A DNA stretch of 64,000 nt, taken from assembly GCA_932521035.1 (NCBI GenBank), contig OW051493.1, forward strand, positions 8,556,001 to 8,620,000, given 5' to 3'. Origin of the DNA: Oscheius dolichura (lineage: Eukaryota; Nematoda; Chromadorea; Rhabditida; Rhabditidae). A program made the translations under genes and the position numbers. Positions 10,114 through 21,033 of the stretch are shown here, in pieces; positions within the stretch are counted from its first letter, which is position 1, and every line of letters begins with the position of its first letter. The notes below the pieces were generated by a model, which saw nothing but the letters and a program-made list of their open reading frames with translations, did no database searches and was not told where the DNA came from.

Positions 10114-12874
10114 CTGAAAATAGCTTATTTGTAAGACAAATAAAATGAAAATGAGGTTATAATTGGAAAAATGAGTGGAAATCATTTCAAACGTTCGGAA
10201 ACGGATTGATTAGACTGTCAGAGTAAATTTCTCTACGTAATCGCGTAGTGAACAGAAATGGTCGTCTTTGTTTAGACTCTTTCCATCACATGACGTCCAT
10301 TTTCCTCACTTTCTACATGAAAATCTAGCTAATGTTATGTTTGTTTTTGTTATAGACGCCTCGTAACGGTGCTCTTGACTGTATGTTATAGTTGAAAACA
10401 AAGATATTTATAAAAATTGGGCTAAAATGTCTGCATTTTGGAGAAATTGAAGTTTCAAAGAAAATAAGATTTCAAATTCACTCTTCCCATGCAATTACCA
10501 CTTGAAACTACGAGTATTTTCGTTGTGGGAAGTGGTCTCAGTCACCCCAACCGCTGTCGCCGCCCTCGGGGTCCAGCCGGTTGACAAACGACCTCTTCAC
10601 CATAACAAACCGGCCCGTCTCCCTCAATCGCGTTCTCGAATATCTCGCGTACCCTTTCAAGGTCAAACCGCTCTCGCTGACATTTTACTATTGAAAACCT
10701 ATAGAATTCTTCTCGATAGCGGTTGGAAAATGAAAACATTCAGAAAACTTGGATTAGCTCATGTTTTTAGTCCATAGTCTCATTATTTTCTCCTTCCCCT
10801 CGGTTGAAATTGATCTCTCCATTATTTCCCGATATACCGGAAGTGCTGTTCTTTTTTGACATTCGAGCAAGCTCTTATCTAGTGGCTTATTTCAAGGAAA
10901 AGCAGCGCTTGCTTCAAGTAAAACGCGATAAAGTTCATTTCCACCATAAATAATGAAAGCGGTCTCTTTTTCTGCCGTGCTTCCCCATTTTCAATTGTTA
11001 TTCTATAAAATCAAGCACTTTTCAATGTATATCGTCTATTATTTTATACCTAGTAGAATGTAAAACAAAGCAATTGTTCTAAATAATGAAACTAAACTAA
11101 CCTCTACTTTTGAAGAAATTCTTTACTTGTCCTTCTATTTTGATATTTCTTCTTGATATACTTGTAGCTAGCAGTATTTCAATTCTGCTTACTGGAAATA
11201 ACACTTTATAACATAGAAAACAATAAGAATTTAGCTAAAATTAGCTTGTGAAATAGGGAGAAGCAAAGAAAGGAGAGTATAGTCTGCCAAGACATTCAAA
11301 GGTCTAACGGACGCTCGTGGTGGGAACCTCTAGCGTGCAAATTGCCGTAATTCCCAGTAGCGTTGTTGGAGGAAAATAAAGTACGATTTTACGTTTTCCC
11401 GTTTTTTATATAAACTTTTGTGTTTTTTTGCTTTACATATCCCTGCTAGTATTTAGAAGACAAAAAAACATAAAATATAAGATCATGTTTGGATTGCAAA
11501 ATGTGTTCACATATTATTTCGCGCATTTCTCTTCATTCTTTTGTTCTTTTGCTCCCTTCCAGCCGTTTGCTGTCCAATTTCCCTTTGTTTACTATTTATC
11601 TTCCAAGCGGAGAGAAGCGAGAATTGCTGCTCTTCTTCCTCTAATTTAATCAAAGTCCATCCGTCTCTTCACAATGTGCTTTAACTTTATTGAAGTGCCT
11701 TCTGGTTGTCCTTTCTCGCTTCCTTCTAATGAGATGTGTTTTTCTTCGCGCTGCTCTCTCTCTCCCTACGGACATTTATTTACCCTCATTTGAAGGGATG
11801 GCTACTTTTCTTGTTTATCCATGCCTCCATCCATATATACCTCCTTCTCTTTTTTTGCTTCTAGAAAATTGCGTGAAGCATCAAAATATTTATTATTTTC
11901 ATGGAGCTATGAATAAATGACAACGTGTGTCATTTCCAAGCTTTGATCCTTCTCAATTCTGATCTCCCGCTGCTGTTTCTTATTATTTTGCCTTATCTGA
12001 TTTTTCAGTTTTATGAGCAGATCTTCTTCTGTGTGTTCGTCATTTCCGTCGCGAACACCTTCATCCAATGGATTATCCACAGGTTTGTTTTGTTGCTGTT
12101 TTTCTACTGTTTGAATACGCCGTTGTGTGATGGTATTAGCGAGAGAACTAGACAAACAATTGTAGGCGCGAGTAGGTATTATCTGTGATCTTTACCCAAC
12201 GAAAAGGCAAAACATAACGTTTTTTGAAATTCTAACCATATTTTTCTGGAACATTCTGCATTATTGAATTACGGGAAGTAATATCATTTTACGAACGAGG
12301 CTATAAAATATATGGCGCAGGCTATAAATAAGCTAAATAAGAACTATTGAAGAGTGGAGAGCAGAGCCGAGTTTTTGACCAAAAAAACAGAAACATGGCT
12401 GTTTTTCCAGTCATTACATTCCTGGCTTCCCTATCCAGCCCCATTTTCAAAATTCCCGATTCCATGCAACCTTGACCGAAAGCTGATCTTATTTGTCAGT
12501 ATATGCTCCCAACAAACTCTAATTTACTGGCTATACCAACAACAAGTCATCCTTCATATGGAGAAATTCTTGTAGAAGAACGCGGCAATCCATGGAACAG
12601 CATTTTGCTCTAATGGAGCGTTGAAAGCTCCTAATTTCCTTTTTCCGTCAGAAAAAATGTTAAAAATTGCCCATTTGTCCACCACTTTATCGATGTTTCC
12701 ATTATTTATACCACTAGCAAAAACCCACCGCCGGAGCAAATATCCGGTAATTTTCCACTCGTTTAGTTATTTGGCCCTGCCCAGACATGGATATGTTTAT
12801 CTGCCAATTTTGGGGAGATGAAATGGGTCGCGACTGAAAAATACCACTAAATATGCTATTCTCCGGCTTTTCAG
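10114..12874. other. AT-rich intergenic gap with possible gene remnants
   Basis: No complete gene is visible. Two minus-strand stretches look protein-like. One at 10739-10542 reads FDLERVREIFENAIE. The other, at about 12180-11907, is hydrophilic and starts near PTRAYNCLSSSLANT. Neither joins into a supported gene. The first exon of the following DUF726 gene may also lie in the right part. Confidence 0.4.
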
Positions 12875-15800
12875 AACCTTCCTGCTCCTCTCCAAATCAT
12901 CAAATTGTTCATAAAACGGCCGAGGAGGTTCACAGCCAGTTGAGGCCGTCTACACGGTTCGCCTATGCGAATCTAGTGACTACCGTAATCCGACTGGACT
13001 TTTGGAATGACTTCGACCCTCATTCCATGTAAGAAATATCATTTTAGACCTTTAAAAATTGCAAAATTCCAGATTTTTCTGTAAAATCGCCTTCGAAGGC
13101 GTGATGAATTGTATGGGCCTGCCGGATAAGACAATCCGCTCGTTGAAAACGATGCTGGAGGGAGAAGAAGAGGGACCGGATATAGCTGTCCTCATCACGA
13201 CCATCAAAGATGATCCGATTATCAAACGCACCGGGCCAATTTGTCTCCTTGAAGCCCTTCTTCTGGCCTTTGTGGCTTCCGCCAATTATGACAGTCGTTA
13301 TCGGGTACTGCTGCGTCATTTAGCCACTTTGCTAGGGATTTCTTGGGATGATTTTGAAGAAGTGAGTTCTGGAAAGGGGGACAATAAGAAAAACGGTATT
13401 TTTAGCTGGAAGAGACTTTGGCTACTTCGATATTGGAGGAGCAATTCGTCGAGAGCGAGTAAGTTTGAGTTTTGGCTTGTCTTCCTCAAGAAATTGAAAT
13501 TCTCGCACCCGTAAAGTGTCGGCAGCAGCAATCGCCTTTTGTTCAAAGTTACTGTAACCTTTTACTTTCCTGCCGAGGTGGTACGGGGGCGAGGACGCGC
13601 GAAACTGGGAAGGGGACTGTTTCTCACAGTGAATCGTTTTCCAAGCCGGGATTTTTCGCACTACGGGGGGTTCTGGACGGAATTTTGGGCCGTATACGAT
13701 GCAGCAGACCAAAAACTACCTTTCAGCCGGCGGCGTGCAAGAAATGACAGTGTCACAAGCCGTGCATCCCGCGTTTTACCATATTTTTGCCCAATATAGC
13801 TTATTTTGGGGATAAAGCCGGCAATGTACCGCTTGTAACTGGGTATTCTTGACTTGCGACGTGGCGATAGGTAGCTCTTGGTCAGCTGCATCGAATGCAG
13901 CAAAAAATTCTATTCGAAATGGGTTGCAGGATACCAAGAATCGTCCCGGCTAGCTCCGACCCATTTTTACCCCTTTTTGAGCTCTTTTCTCTCCATTTTC
14001 TTCCTCCTAACCTTATTTTTCTCTTGAATGAGATTGCATGGGTTCCACAGAGAGCCAAAGATTTAATTTTCTTATTTTCTTAATTCTAAAATTACGGTAT
14101 CTTCTTTAGTTCCAGTGAGGGACAAAAGAATCTCTTGGAACAGCCTGAAGGGTAAGCCGGTGTCGTGTTGTCTCAGCTTTTGCTTGCTATTCTCCTCTTT
14201 CATTCTCTAGAGAATCCAAATTTTTAGATATGCTCGAAAAGCCCGGGAAAAGACGAAGAGGAACAAGAAAATCAAGCGGTATCTTCTGATCGGAGCAGCT
14301 GGAGGAGTTGGCGGCGTGTTGATCGGATTGACGGGAGGATTGGCGGCGCCTCTAATAGGTGCGTAACGCTTGAAATGCGCGTGGAACTAAGAAAGAGCCC
14401 CGGCGTCGGGGAAACGGTGAGAGGAGTATATCTTTTTTTATAGCTGGAGCAGCAGGAGTATTGGGAGTCGGATCGGGAGCAGTCGCGGCAATTGCCAGTA
14501 CAGCTGGAGCAGCAGTATTGGGGACGACTTTCGGAGTGACGGGAGCTGGCCTCTCGGGTTATAAGGTAGGGCAAAAATCACATTTTATGGAGTTAGTAGC
14601 TGAAAACCGGTCTTGACTTGCTCCAAACCTCCTGGGGGTGGAATTATCGGGCAAATATTTTCTTAAATGGTCCTAAAGCTGGATTTTTTGACATTTAAAG
14701 GTCTGCCCGGTTACTGTAGACAGTTAGACACCGTAACCCATCTAAAAAAGCAAATAAGGCGGTAAATTTTTGGAAATTCCGGAATTTTTAGCTCTTTGGA
14801 CCGAGAAAATGCCAAATTCCTTCCATTCCCTGGATTTTTTGTGGTATAATGAAGATAAATACAGTTTTCCCTCTACAATACCCTCCAAAGTAAAAAAAAT
14901 ACCGTAATTTCAGATGAAAAAGCGGGTTGGAGCTATCGAAGAGTTCAGTATTGGTACCCTGTCCGAGGGAACGAGTCTCCATTGTACCCTGGTCGTCAGC
15001 GGGTGGATAGACCCCGATTCCGTACGTTTTCCCCTTCATTTTTAGTTAAAAAAAGGTTATTAAAGGACTAACAATATAAAAATAAGGATACTGTAATAAA
15101 ATCTCCAATTTTAGACCTCCGAAGAGGCTTTTGAACACCCGTGGAGGCATTTATGGGCCTCAAAGGAACAATACACCTTAAAATATGAGAGCCGCTATTT
15201 GGAAGAACTGGGCAAGGCTCTGGACTACTTGATGAGTTTTGCCGTCTCTGTGGCCATTCAACAGACCCTAATGGAGACGGCGTTACACAGTAGGAGCCCA
15301 TTTTTGACCACAAATTGGGGATTTTCAGGTCTTCTGATGGCAGTCGCCTGGCCTGTGGCTATTCTTTCTTGTGCCTCGGTTTTGGACAACCCGTGGAATG
15401 TTTGTATCGCTCGATCGGCTGAGGTATGTCAACTTCAAGTTATTTTGAAGAAATTGACCCAGGTTTCTAGTGGGGGGGCTCTCGTTTTGGGTTTGAAATA
15501 TGCAGAATTTTTTGCTGATTACGGTACACTAAAAAATTAGATTTGAAAATGTCAAAATTTGGAGAAAAATGTGCTCAAAACGCGTTGGTTGAATTTTACC
15601 CAACGTGAGTTTCCGCAGTACGCCCTCCATAGGCGAAAGCGCGCGGGATTTAGTAGTTTTTGAATATTTTTGGCGCATTTCGAGCTTTTCACCATCTTTC
15701 CTCAATTTCGTGTTTTTTTTCTCATTTTTTGATGTTTATAGCAGTAATGGGGTACTGAAGTCTCACAATTTGGGAATTTTCCCTAAATAGTTATCTATTT

Positions 15801-16983
15801 TCAGGTTGGAGAGCAATTAGCCGAACTTCTTCTTACCAGGGCCCATGGCAAGCGGCCCATCACGCTAATTGGATTCAGCCTCGGCGCCCGGGTCATCTAC
15901 CACTGTCTCCTGACAATGAGCAAGAGAGCCGAGTGTGTCGGTATCGTTGAGGATGTCATCCTCCTGGGGGCGCCGGTAACGGCCTCCTCGAAACAATGGG
16001 CCCAATTGTCGAGTGTCGTTGGCGGCCGGATTATTAACGGCTATTGTGAGACTGATTGGCTTTTACGGTAGGCAGAGGACAGCGGGCAGTAAACAGCGGT
16101 TTATGGTTACAGATTTGTGTATCGGACAATGTCAGCACAGATTTCTATAGCGGGAACGAGTCCAATTGACACGAAGCACAACAAGAAGATCTATAACTAC
16201 AATCTGTCACATATTGTGAGTTTTTAGCTGAGGAAGTGGTGTCTTTTATGGATAAAAATCACAATTGGTCACCTTAGAGAGCGCCATACATGGTAAACCG
16301 CCCAATTTCGGCGCACCCGTTTTTGCGCGTAGACGACAGAGTCGGGTGTTTGTGTCCGTATCTTGGTCATTTCTTGGTCGATTTCAAAAATTCCAAGACC
16401 TATTTGGAGAGCACGTCAAGGGGATTCTAACAAACTCAGTCACATCTCAACCGCCCCAACAAAAAAATCTATAGCCCCACAAACGTTGACTGAGGATATG
16501 TTACGTAACGCGGGTGCACCCGGGGTTTGCCCATCTTTCTCCCCTTTTCATTGAAATTTGACTATAATGGAGGTGTTGAGGTTTAGACGTACCCTCCGAG
16601 TCCTAGACCCCCAGTTCCTCTTTTCCTTTCTACTAATTTTTCTGAAATTTCAGGTAAAAGGCCACTTGGACTATTCCCGCAAGCTGACCGAGGTTCTATC
16701 CGCTGTTGGGATAAAAACCGAGCCACACTCTCCCAGCTCCTCGAAAGATCTAAAAGAACTTGATGAGCAGCCAGAAGAAGCGTTGGAAGACCCAAAACTG
16801 AATGAAGAATCAAAGGAAAAGGAGCCGCCCTCTTTAGAAATGAGAAAAGACGAGACTACCGTCCATGACCCGGTGATATTTGAGACGGGAGAAGAAAACG
16901 GCAATGAGGAGAAGGATGACGATCATTTTGTGGATCCACTCACTGCCTCGCTGGATGATTTTAGTGTTGTAGATAGAAAATAG
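12875..16983 (+). CDS. TMCO4-type DUF726 membrane alpha/beta-hydrolase protein (5' end unresolved)
   Basis: Twelve exons join in phase: 12875-13028, 13073-13361, 13406-13458, 14110-14151, 14228-14358, 14444-14565, 14914-15021, 15115-15289, 15329-15423, 15805-16067, 16113-16215 and 16654-16983. At least one upstream exon is missing, because 12875 starts in mid-codon. Order of parts: N-terminal helical region; a Gly/Ala-rich double membrane segment (LLIGAAGGVGGVLIG, then AGAAGVLGVGSG); MKKRVGAIEEF; then the hydrolase half with the nucleophile elbow LIGFSLGARVIYHC, DVILLGAPV, GRIINGYCETDWLLRF and GHLDYSRKL. The tail is acidic. DUF726/TMCO4 proteins are conserved in eukaryotes, but I know of no settled substrate. 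Introns hold one MITE fragment and one family-2 repeat. Confidence 0.92.
13503..13577. repeat. MITE family 1, degenerate copy in an intron
   Basis: The left arm GCACCCGTAAAGTGTCGGCA and part of the core are recognisable; the right arm is eroded after TGCCGAG. Confidence 0.55.
16290..16530 (+). repeat. Repeat family 2, copy in intron 11 of the DUF726 gene
   Basis: It carries the family landmarks CCGTATCTTGGTCATTTCTT, GAGAGCACGTCAAGG, ACATCTCAACCGCCCC, GTAGCCCCACAAAC and GAGGATATGTTACGTAACGC. Confidence 0.8.
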
Positions 16984-17515
16984 ACCGGTTTTTTTTGTAT
17001 AATTACAGTAATCCCCCTCATATCCTAGTCCGTTCCTATTCTAGTCCATTTCCCCCATTTGAGCTTTCCTCTCGCTATTTCTATTCAATTCTATCAATCT
17101 CTGTGATTTTTTCGGGCATTTATTTCTTATAAATTGTATTTTTAACCAAAAGTTTATGAAAAGACGACGAAATTTGGGTACAATTGCAGTGGGGCGCGTT
17201 TACTGTGGGTATCTAGACAAGTTGAAGAAATGAGCCAGTAATTGTGTTGTTGCCAAAAATTTCCATTTTTTCAAGAGTCAAAATATAGTCGAGGTTGTTT
17301 TAAACATAGTAAGTTGAAAAAAATATCCAAAGATTTGATTTAATAGCAATGGAGCGCGATTACCGCGCCTAACAGGGATAGTCAAAGAAACGAGCCAGTA
17401 ATCGCTCCCTGGCGCTAAAATGGCCCAGTTTTCTACAGTAATCCATGAATAATCCAGTGCTCTAGATTCTAGCACCTTTATTTTTCTAAAAATGACAACT
17501 GTAAGCACCGAGAGA
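16984..17515. other. Convergent intergenic region
   Basis: This lies between the 3' ends of the DUF726 gene and the CRAL-TRIO gene. It holds two short related stretches (GCAGTGGGGCGCGTTTACTG near 17187 and CAATGGAGCGCGATTACCGC near 17346) that look like a decayed direct repeat. No gene is seen. Confidence 0.5.
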
Positions 17516-19534
17516 TCAAGTTCTGACTTCAATGAGGTAGCGCACCGTCTTCGACCATAAATACCCGTCATTTTCAAAGACAAACTTATAAATTCCCGGT
17601 TCTTCTGCTAGAATCTGGAATATATATTATTTTTCTCTCTAAAACGAAGTCCAACCTCCCCCCATTCCGGTACATAATCCGTCTGTATCCGAAATTTCGG
17701 CCAACAGAGATAGTCGTCCGGATGTTCAGCTATGTATTCCTGCCCCGGGGCGGATTTCAAAATTTGGAAGAGGATATCCTTCGAGTCGACTTTCCACCAC
17801 CAGTAGAGTTTTCGTCCCGGGACGTGGCCTTCCACTTTTATCGGAATAAATGCCGCCAACTTGGTGGAAACGGACAGTTTGGTTAGGCTGTCAGCATCCG
17901 GCTCATTTGTCTTACTGTAGCTATAATTTGTCTCTGTTGATACGGTAATAAGAAAAATAACTGACAATAACTTTTCCGGGAAACGTTTTCCTCTCCTAAC
18001 GAAGCCAGATTCTGTTTCCTCTTCTCGTTTCCCTCCCCAATGTTCGAAAAGTACAGCAGGGCCAAGTTCTTCCTGGAAAAGGGAATGTTTACCAGGGAAA
18101 AGGGCGGAAATATTAATTTTTGATGGGTTAAAGGACTGTCAGAGGTCTAGAACCCTCTAACCCTTGATTTTCAATGCGATTTCATCTGGTATATGGAAAA
18201 AATGACGGCCTTTGTGTGGGCAGCTGCAAACTAGGGCACAAGATCCACGGCAGTCCCCTTCCCCGTATTGATTGACAATAAATGGAGGACTAGAACTTAC
18301 ACAGAGGACTTCTTTGTAATTACTGCCTAGAATACGGAGTTTATCCTTAGTCTGCTTGGCCAAAACGGGAAGAATCATCTTTAGAAGGAGCTGAAAATGA
18401 AATCTTCCTTCTTTTTAGCCAAAATTAGGCCCGGGTGCCTCTTCGGAGGAGGCTGCTTTTCCATGGGGTTCTTTTTGAGCAGAAATACCGTCAGACCGTG
18501 AGAAAGAAGCGAAAGAATAATCAACTCACGTTAATAAAGACGGGAGCATTGATAATAAACAGCTTTTTGACAATATCCGGGAACATATCTTGCATAATTT
18601 TCGCTATAGAATTGAACTGATTCAGCGTGGCCAATTGAAAATATCCTAATCCTTCGAGATCAATGATTATGACCGTTCCTAACAATTTCTTCACTTCTTT
18701 CTCTTTCTCCCTGTAAAATTCTCCATTCTACTCACTAATTGACCATAAATACGTACCTAATAATCTCTAACATTCCATAAGATCCTAAAATATTGATAAC
18801 ATAGAGGTCGGAGAATTTCACACAGCGGATCAGCTCGCCTGCGTTGAATTCCCCAATAGCGTGGAGGAAAACTAAATTGTCTTCTTTGTCGAAACCTTGG
18901 AGGGATCCTAAAGAGCTGGATTAATTGAAAAAATAAACTGTCCCTATTCCGATAATACAATCGCTGCGGGATCATTGCGCGCGCCTTTTCAATTTTCCCG
19001 ATTTTTGGACATAAAAATGCAAAATTTTTTTTTCTCGCGATCCAGATTTCAATTTTTAAAAAGAAATATATCATCCTGTTCAGAAAAAAGAGGCGGATTT
19101 TTTGATATCAAAATCGTTTTGGTTATCGCTGGTTGGTTGGATAAATCAAGGAAAACTCGCCTGGCATGTAGCGAACGGCCTCATGGCAGTCGTCACAAGC
19201 TTGGCTGACTTTTTCAATGGTCTCCATCTCTTTTTTGTTCAATCCCAGGGCATTACAGGTTCTAATCGACGTTGTTATCCTGGGAATAATGGCATCTGAA
19301 AGATTTTCCCTCAAAAAATCCTCTAATTTCATGAAATTACCAAGGTTACGGTCCCATCCAATTAGCCATCTCATAAGGGAATAGTCGTCGTCAAATTGGG
19401 GACATAATTTCAGCTCCTAGAAGGCCATTTTTAATCCAGAAAATAAGCGGGAACCCAACCTTTTGAAGCCGTTTCCTCAATTCTGCTATGAGAACTTGTT
19501 CTTGGGGAGAAATTTCCCCGATAGGGGAAGTCAT
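17516..19534 (-). CDS. ctg: SEC14-like CRAL-TRIO and GOLD domain protein
   Basis: There are eight exons (19534-19460, 19416-19341, 19295-19161, 18907-18757, 18710-18530, 18390-18301, 18072-17656, 17614-17516), in phase, giving 407 aa; human SEC14L2 has 403. Intron 3 (19160-18908) starts with GC in the context CCAG|GCGAGT. The N-terminal CRAL-TRIO helices contain YSLMRWLIGWDRNL. The lipid-binding core has LQGFDKEDNLVFLHAIGEF, VIIIDLEGLG and LFIINAPVFIN, then LRILGSNYKEVL. The C-terminal GOLD domain includes LYWWWKVDSKDI and ends PGIYKFVFEND..YLIEV. Such proteins bind and move small lipids and are linked to membrane traffic. The symbol denotes the nematode CRAL-TRIO/GOLD family, not a proven orthologue. 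Confidence 0.92.
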
Positions 19535-19932
19535 TGACTGGCGGGGAATACTGGTTCAACTGGACCACACACATGACATTATCGAGGGGGAGAAGTGAGC
19601 AGATCAATTCATATTTCTGAACTTTTACAGCCGTTATTTTGATTCGTAGCAGTGTTAAAACATCAGAGAACGGGGGATTATTACGTCAAGCGCCTTTAAA
19701 CTTCGCGAAGCACCGGGAATCCTAAGAAAACAATGGGAAATCAACAAAAAAGCGGGTAAAATGGATAAAATAAAGCTTATTTGCCCTTTTTTAGTCGGAT
19801 AAGCTGGAAAAGTGGATCAAAACAAGCAGAAAAACTGGATTTCGGCTAAAAGGCAGGCGAACCAGCTTACGGTAAGCTTTAGGACGTAGAGGCTAAAATG
19901 CCTTGCAGCTGCGTATCAGAGGTCTGGGCACA

Positions 19933-20066
19933 AGATAGTCCGATCCCCTGCACCCGTAAAGTCTCGGCAAGACAAATCTATAAAGGCGCCATAGTTTTGT
20001 AACAGTTTTGAATAGAGACGAGCCTGCTGCCGAGGCTTACGGGTGCAGGGGATCGGACTATCAAGG
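19933..20066. repeat. MITE family 1, copy b
   Basis: Near-perfect inverted termini: GATCCCCTGCACCCGTAAAG on the left and its reverse complement on the right, with TATAAAGGCGCC and TTTTGTAACAGTTTTGAAT in the core. Confidence 0.85.
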
Positions 20067-20223
20067 ACTGAGCCTATCTGAGGGGGGAAACCATCTTTCC
20101 TTATTTTGGCAGAATTCCCAGTCCATTTTGCTTCAATTAAACGCAACCTTGAACTTTTCTTCTTCTTCCTGTATCCCTCAAAACTTGGCTGAGACGGTTT
20201 TCTCCGTGGTGGGGCCATCCCCC

Positions 20224-20224
<1 letters not shown>

Positions 20225-20257
<33 letters not shown>
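20225..20257 (+). repeat. Poly-C tract (33 C)
   Basis: An uninterrupted C homopolymer after a CCCA. The exact length in the genome is uncertain because such tracts are hard to sequence. Confidence 0.9.
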
Positions 20258-20258
<1 letters not shown>

Positions 20259-20739
20259 TTGCAGACAACCCGTCACAGTGGAAAATGGATCGCCTCGATT
20301 ATACCACCGGAAAGTGTTGTCCGTCGGAACTGCTGTACTTGAAAAAATAAATGAATAATAAGCAACTTTTGTACGGCAGAACATCAGAGAATAATTGGCC
20401 AATGATCAGTTTTTCGCAAGGAAACTTCCGGGAACAAGGAGTCAAGTACAAATTCTAAGGTTTGGAGATTGGTGCTGTCAGAAAAAGCTTTTTGGAATTT
20501 TTTGCAACCAGGGGCAAACGGGGGAAGGGTGAACTGAAGATTCACTTCAATGTTTTCTCAACTTTTTGATTAATTCTGTACATTCAAAGAAGAAAGTGTC
20601 AAAGTTTGTTCAATACGTTATCTGGAAAGCAAGTTTTATATGTAAAAACCCATGGAATACGGTAGAAATTGAGCAGAAAACCATCTGCTAGTGTGAAACA
20701 GGCCAAAAGAGCCACCTGAACGTTGCTCGTAGGCGTCAC

Positions 20740-20763
20740 GGGGGGGGGGGGGGGGGGGGGGGG
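20740..20763 (+). repeat. Poly-G tract (24 G)
   Basis: An uninterrupted G homopolymer 482 bp from the C tract, so the two could pair as an inverted repeat. Confidence 0.9.
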
Positions 20764-21033
20764 TCAAATAACCACGGGCGGAAATAGAAGCCGAACGTTG
20801 CTAAATCTGAAGTATTTTCATTGAATATGACCCCGGGAAAATATATAAGGGGTCTTTGCAGAAATATGATCGCAGAATTCCGTCTTGGCTAGCCTGCCAA
20901 GAATCGTAGTCCAGGCTGGATATCGCTTGGGTGCCCCGCTGTCCAAGAAAATCCAAATTTTCCCATTTTTACAGCAGTCCAATTAGAAAATACAATTTAT
21001 TGACCTTTTTACTACAGTTAATAGTCCAAAAAT

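Larger units (their letters stand above)
19535..21033. other. Intergenic region with MITE and homopolymer tracts
   Basis: No gene is seen between the CRAL-TRIO and UGT genes. The region contains MITE copy b and long C and G homopolymers, listed separately. Confidence 0.6.

Noticed and set aside
17656-18072. Possible extra intron in the CRAL-TRIO/GOLD gene near 17960
   Set aside because: The candidate join creates a stop, while reading through gives a protein of the normal family length.
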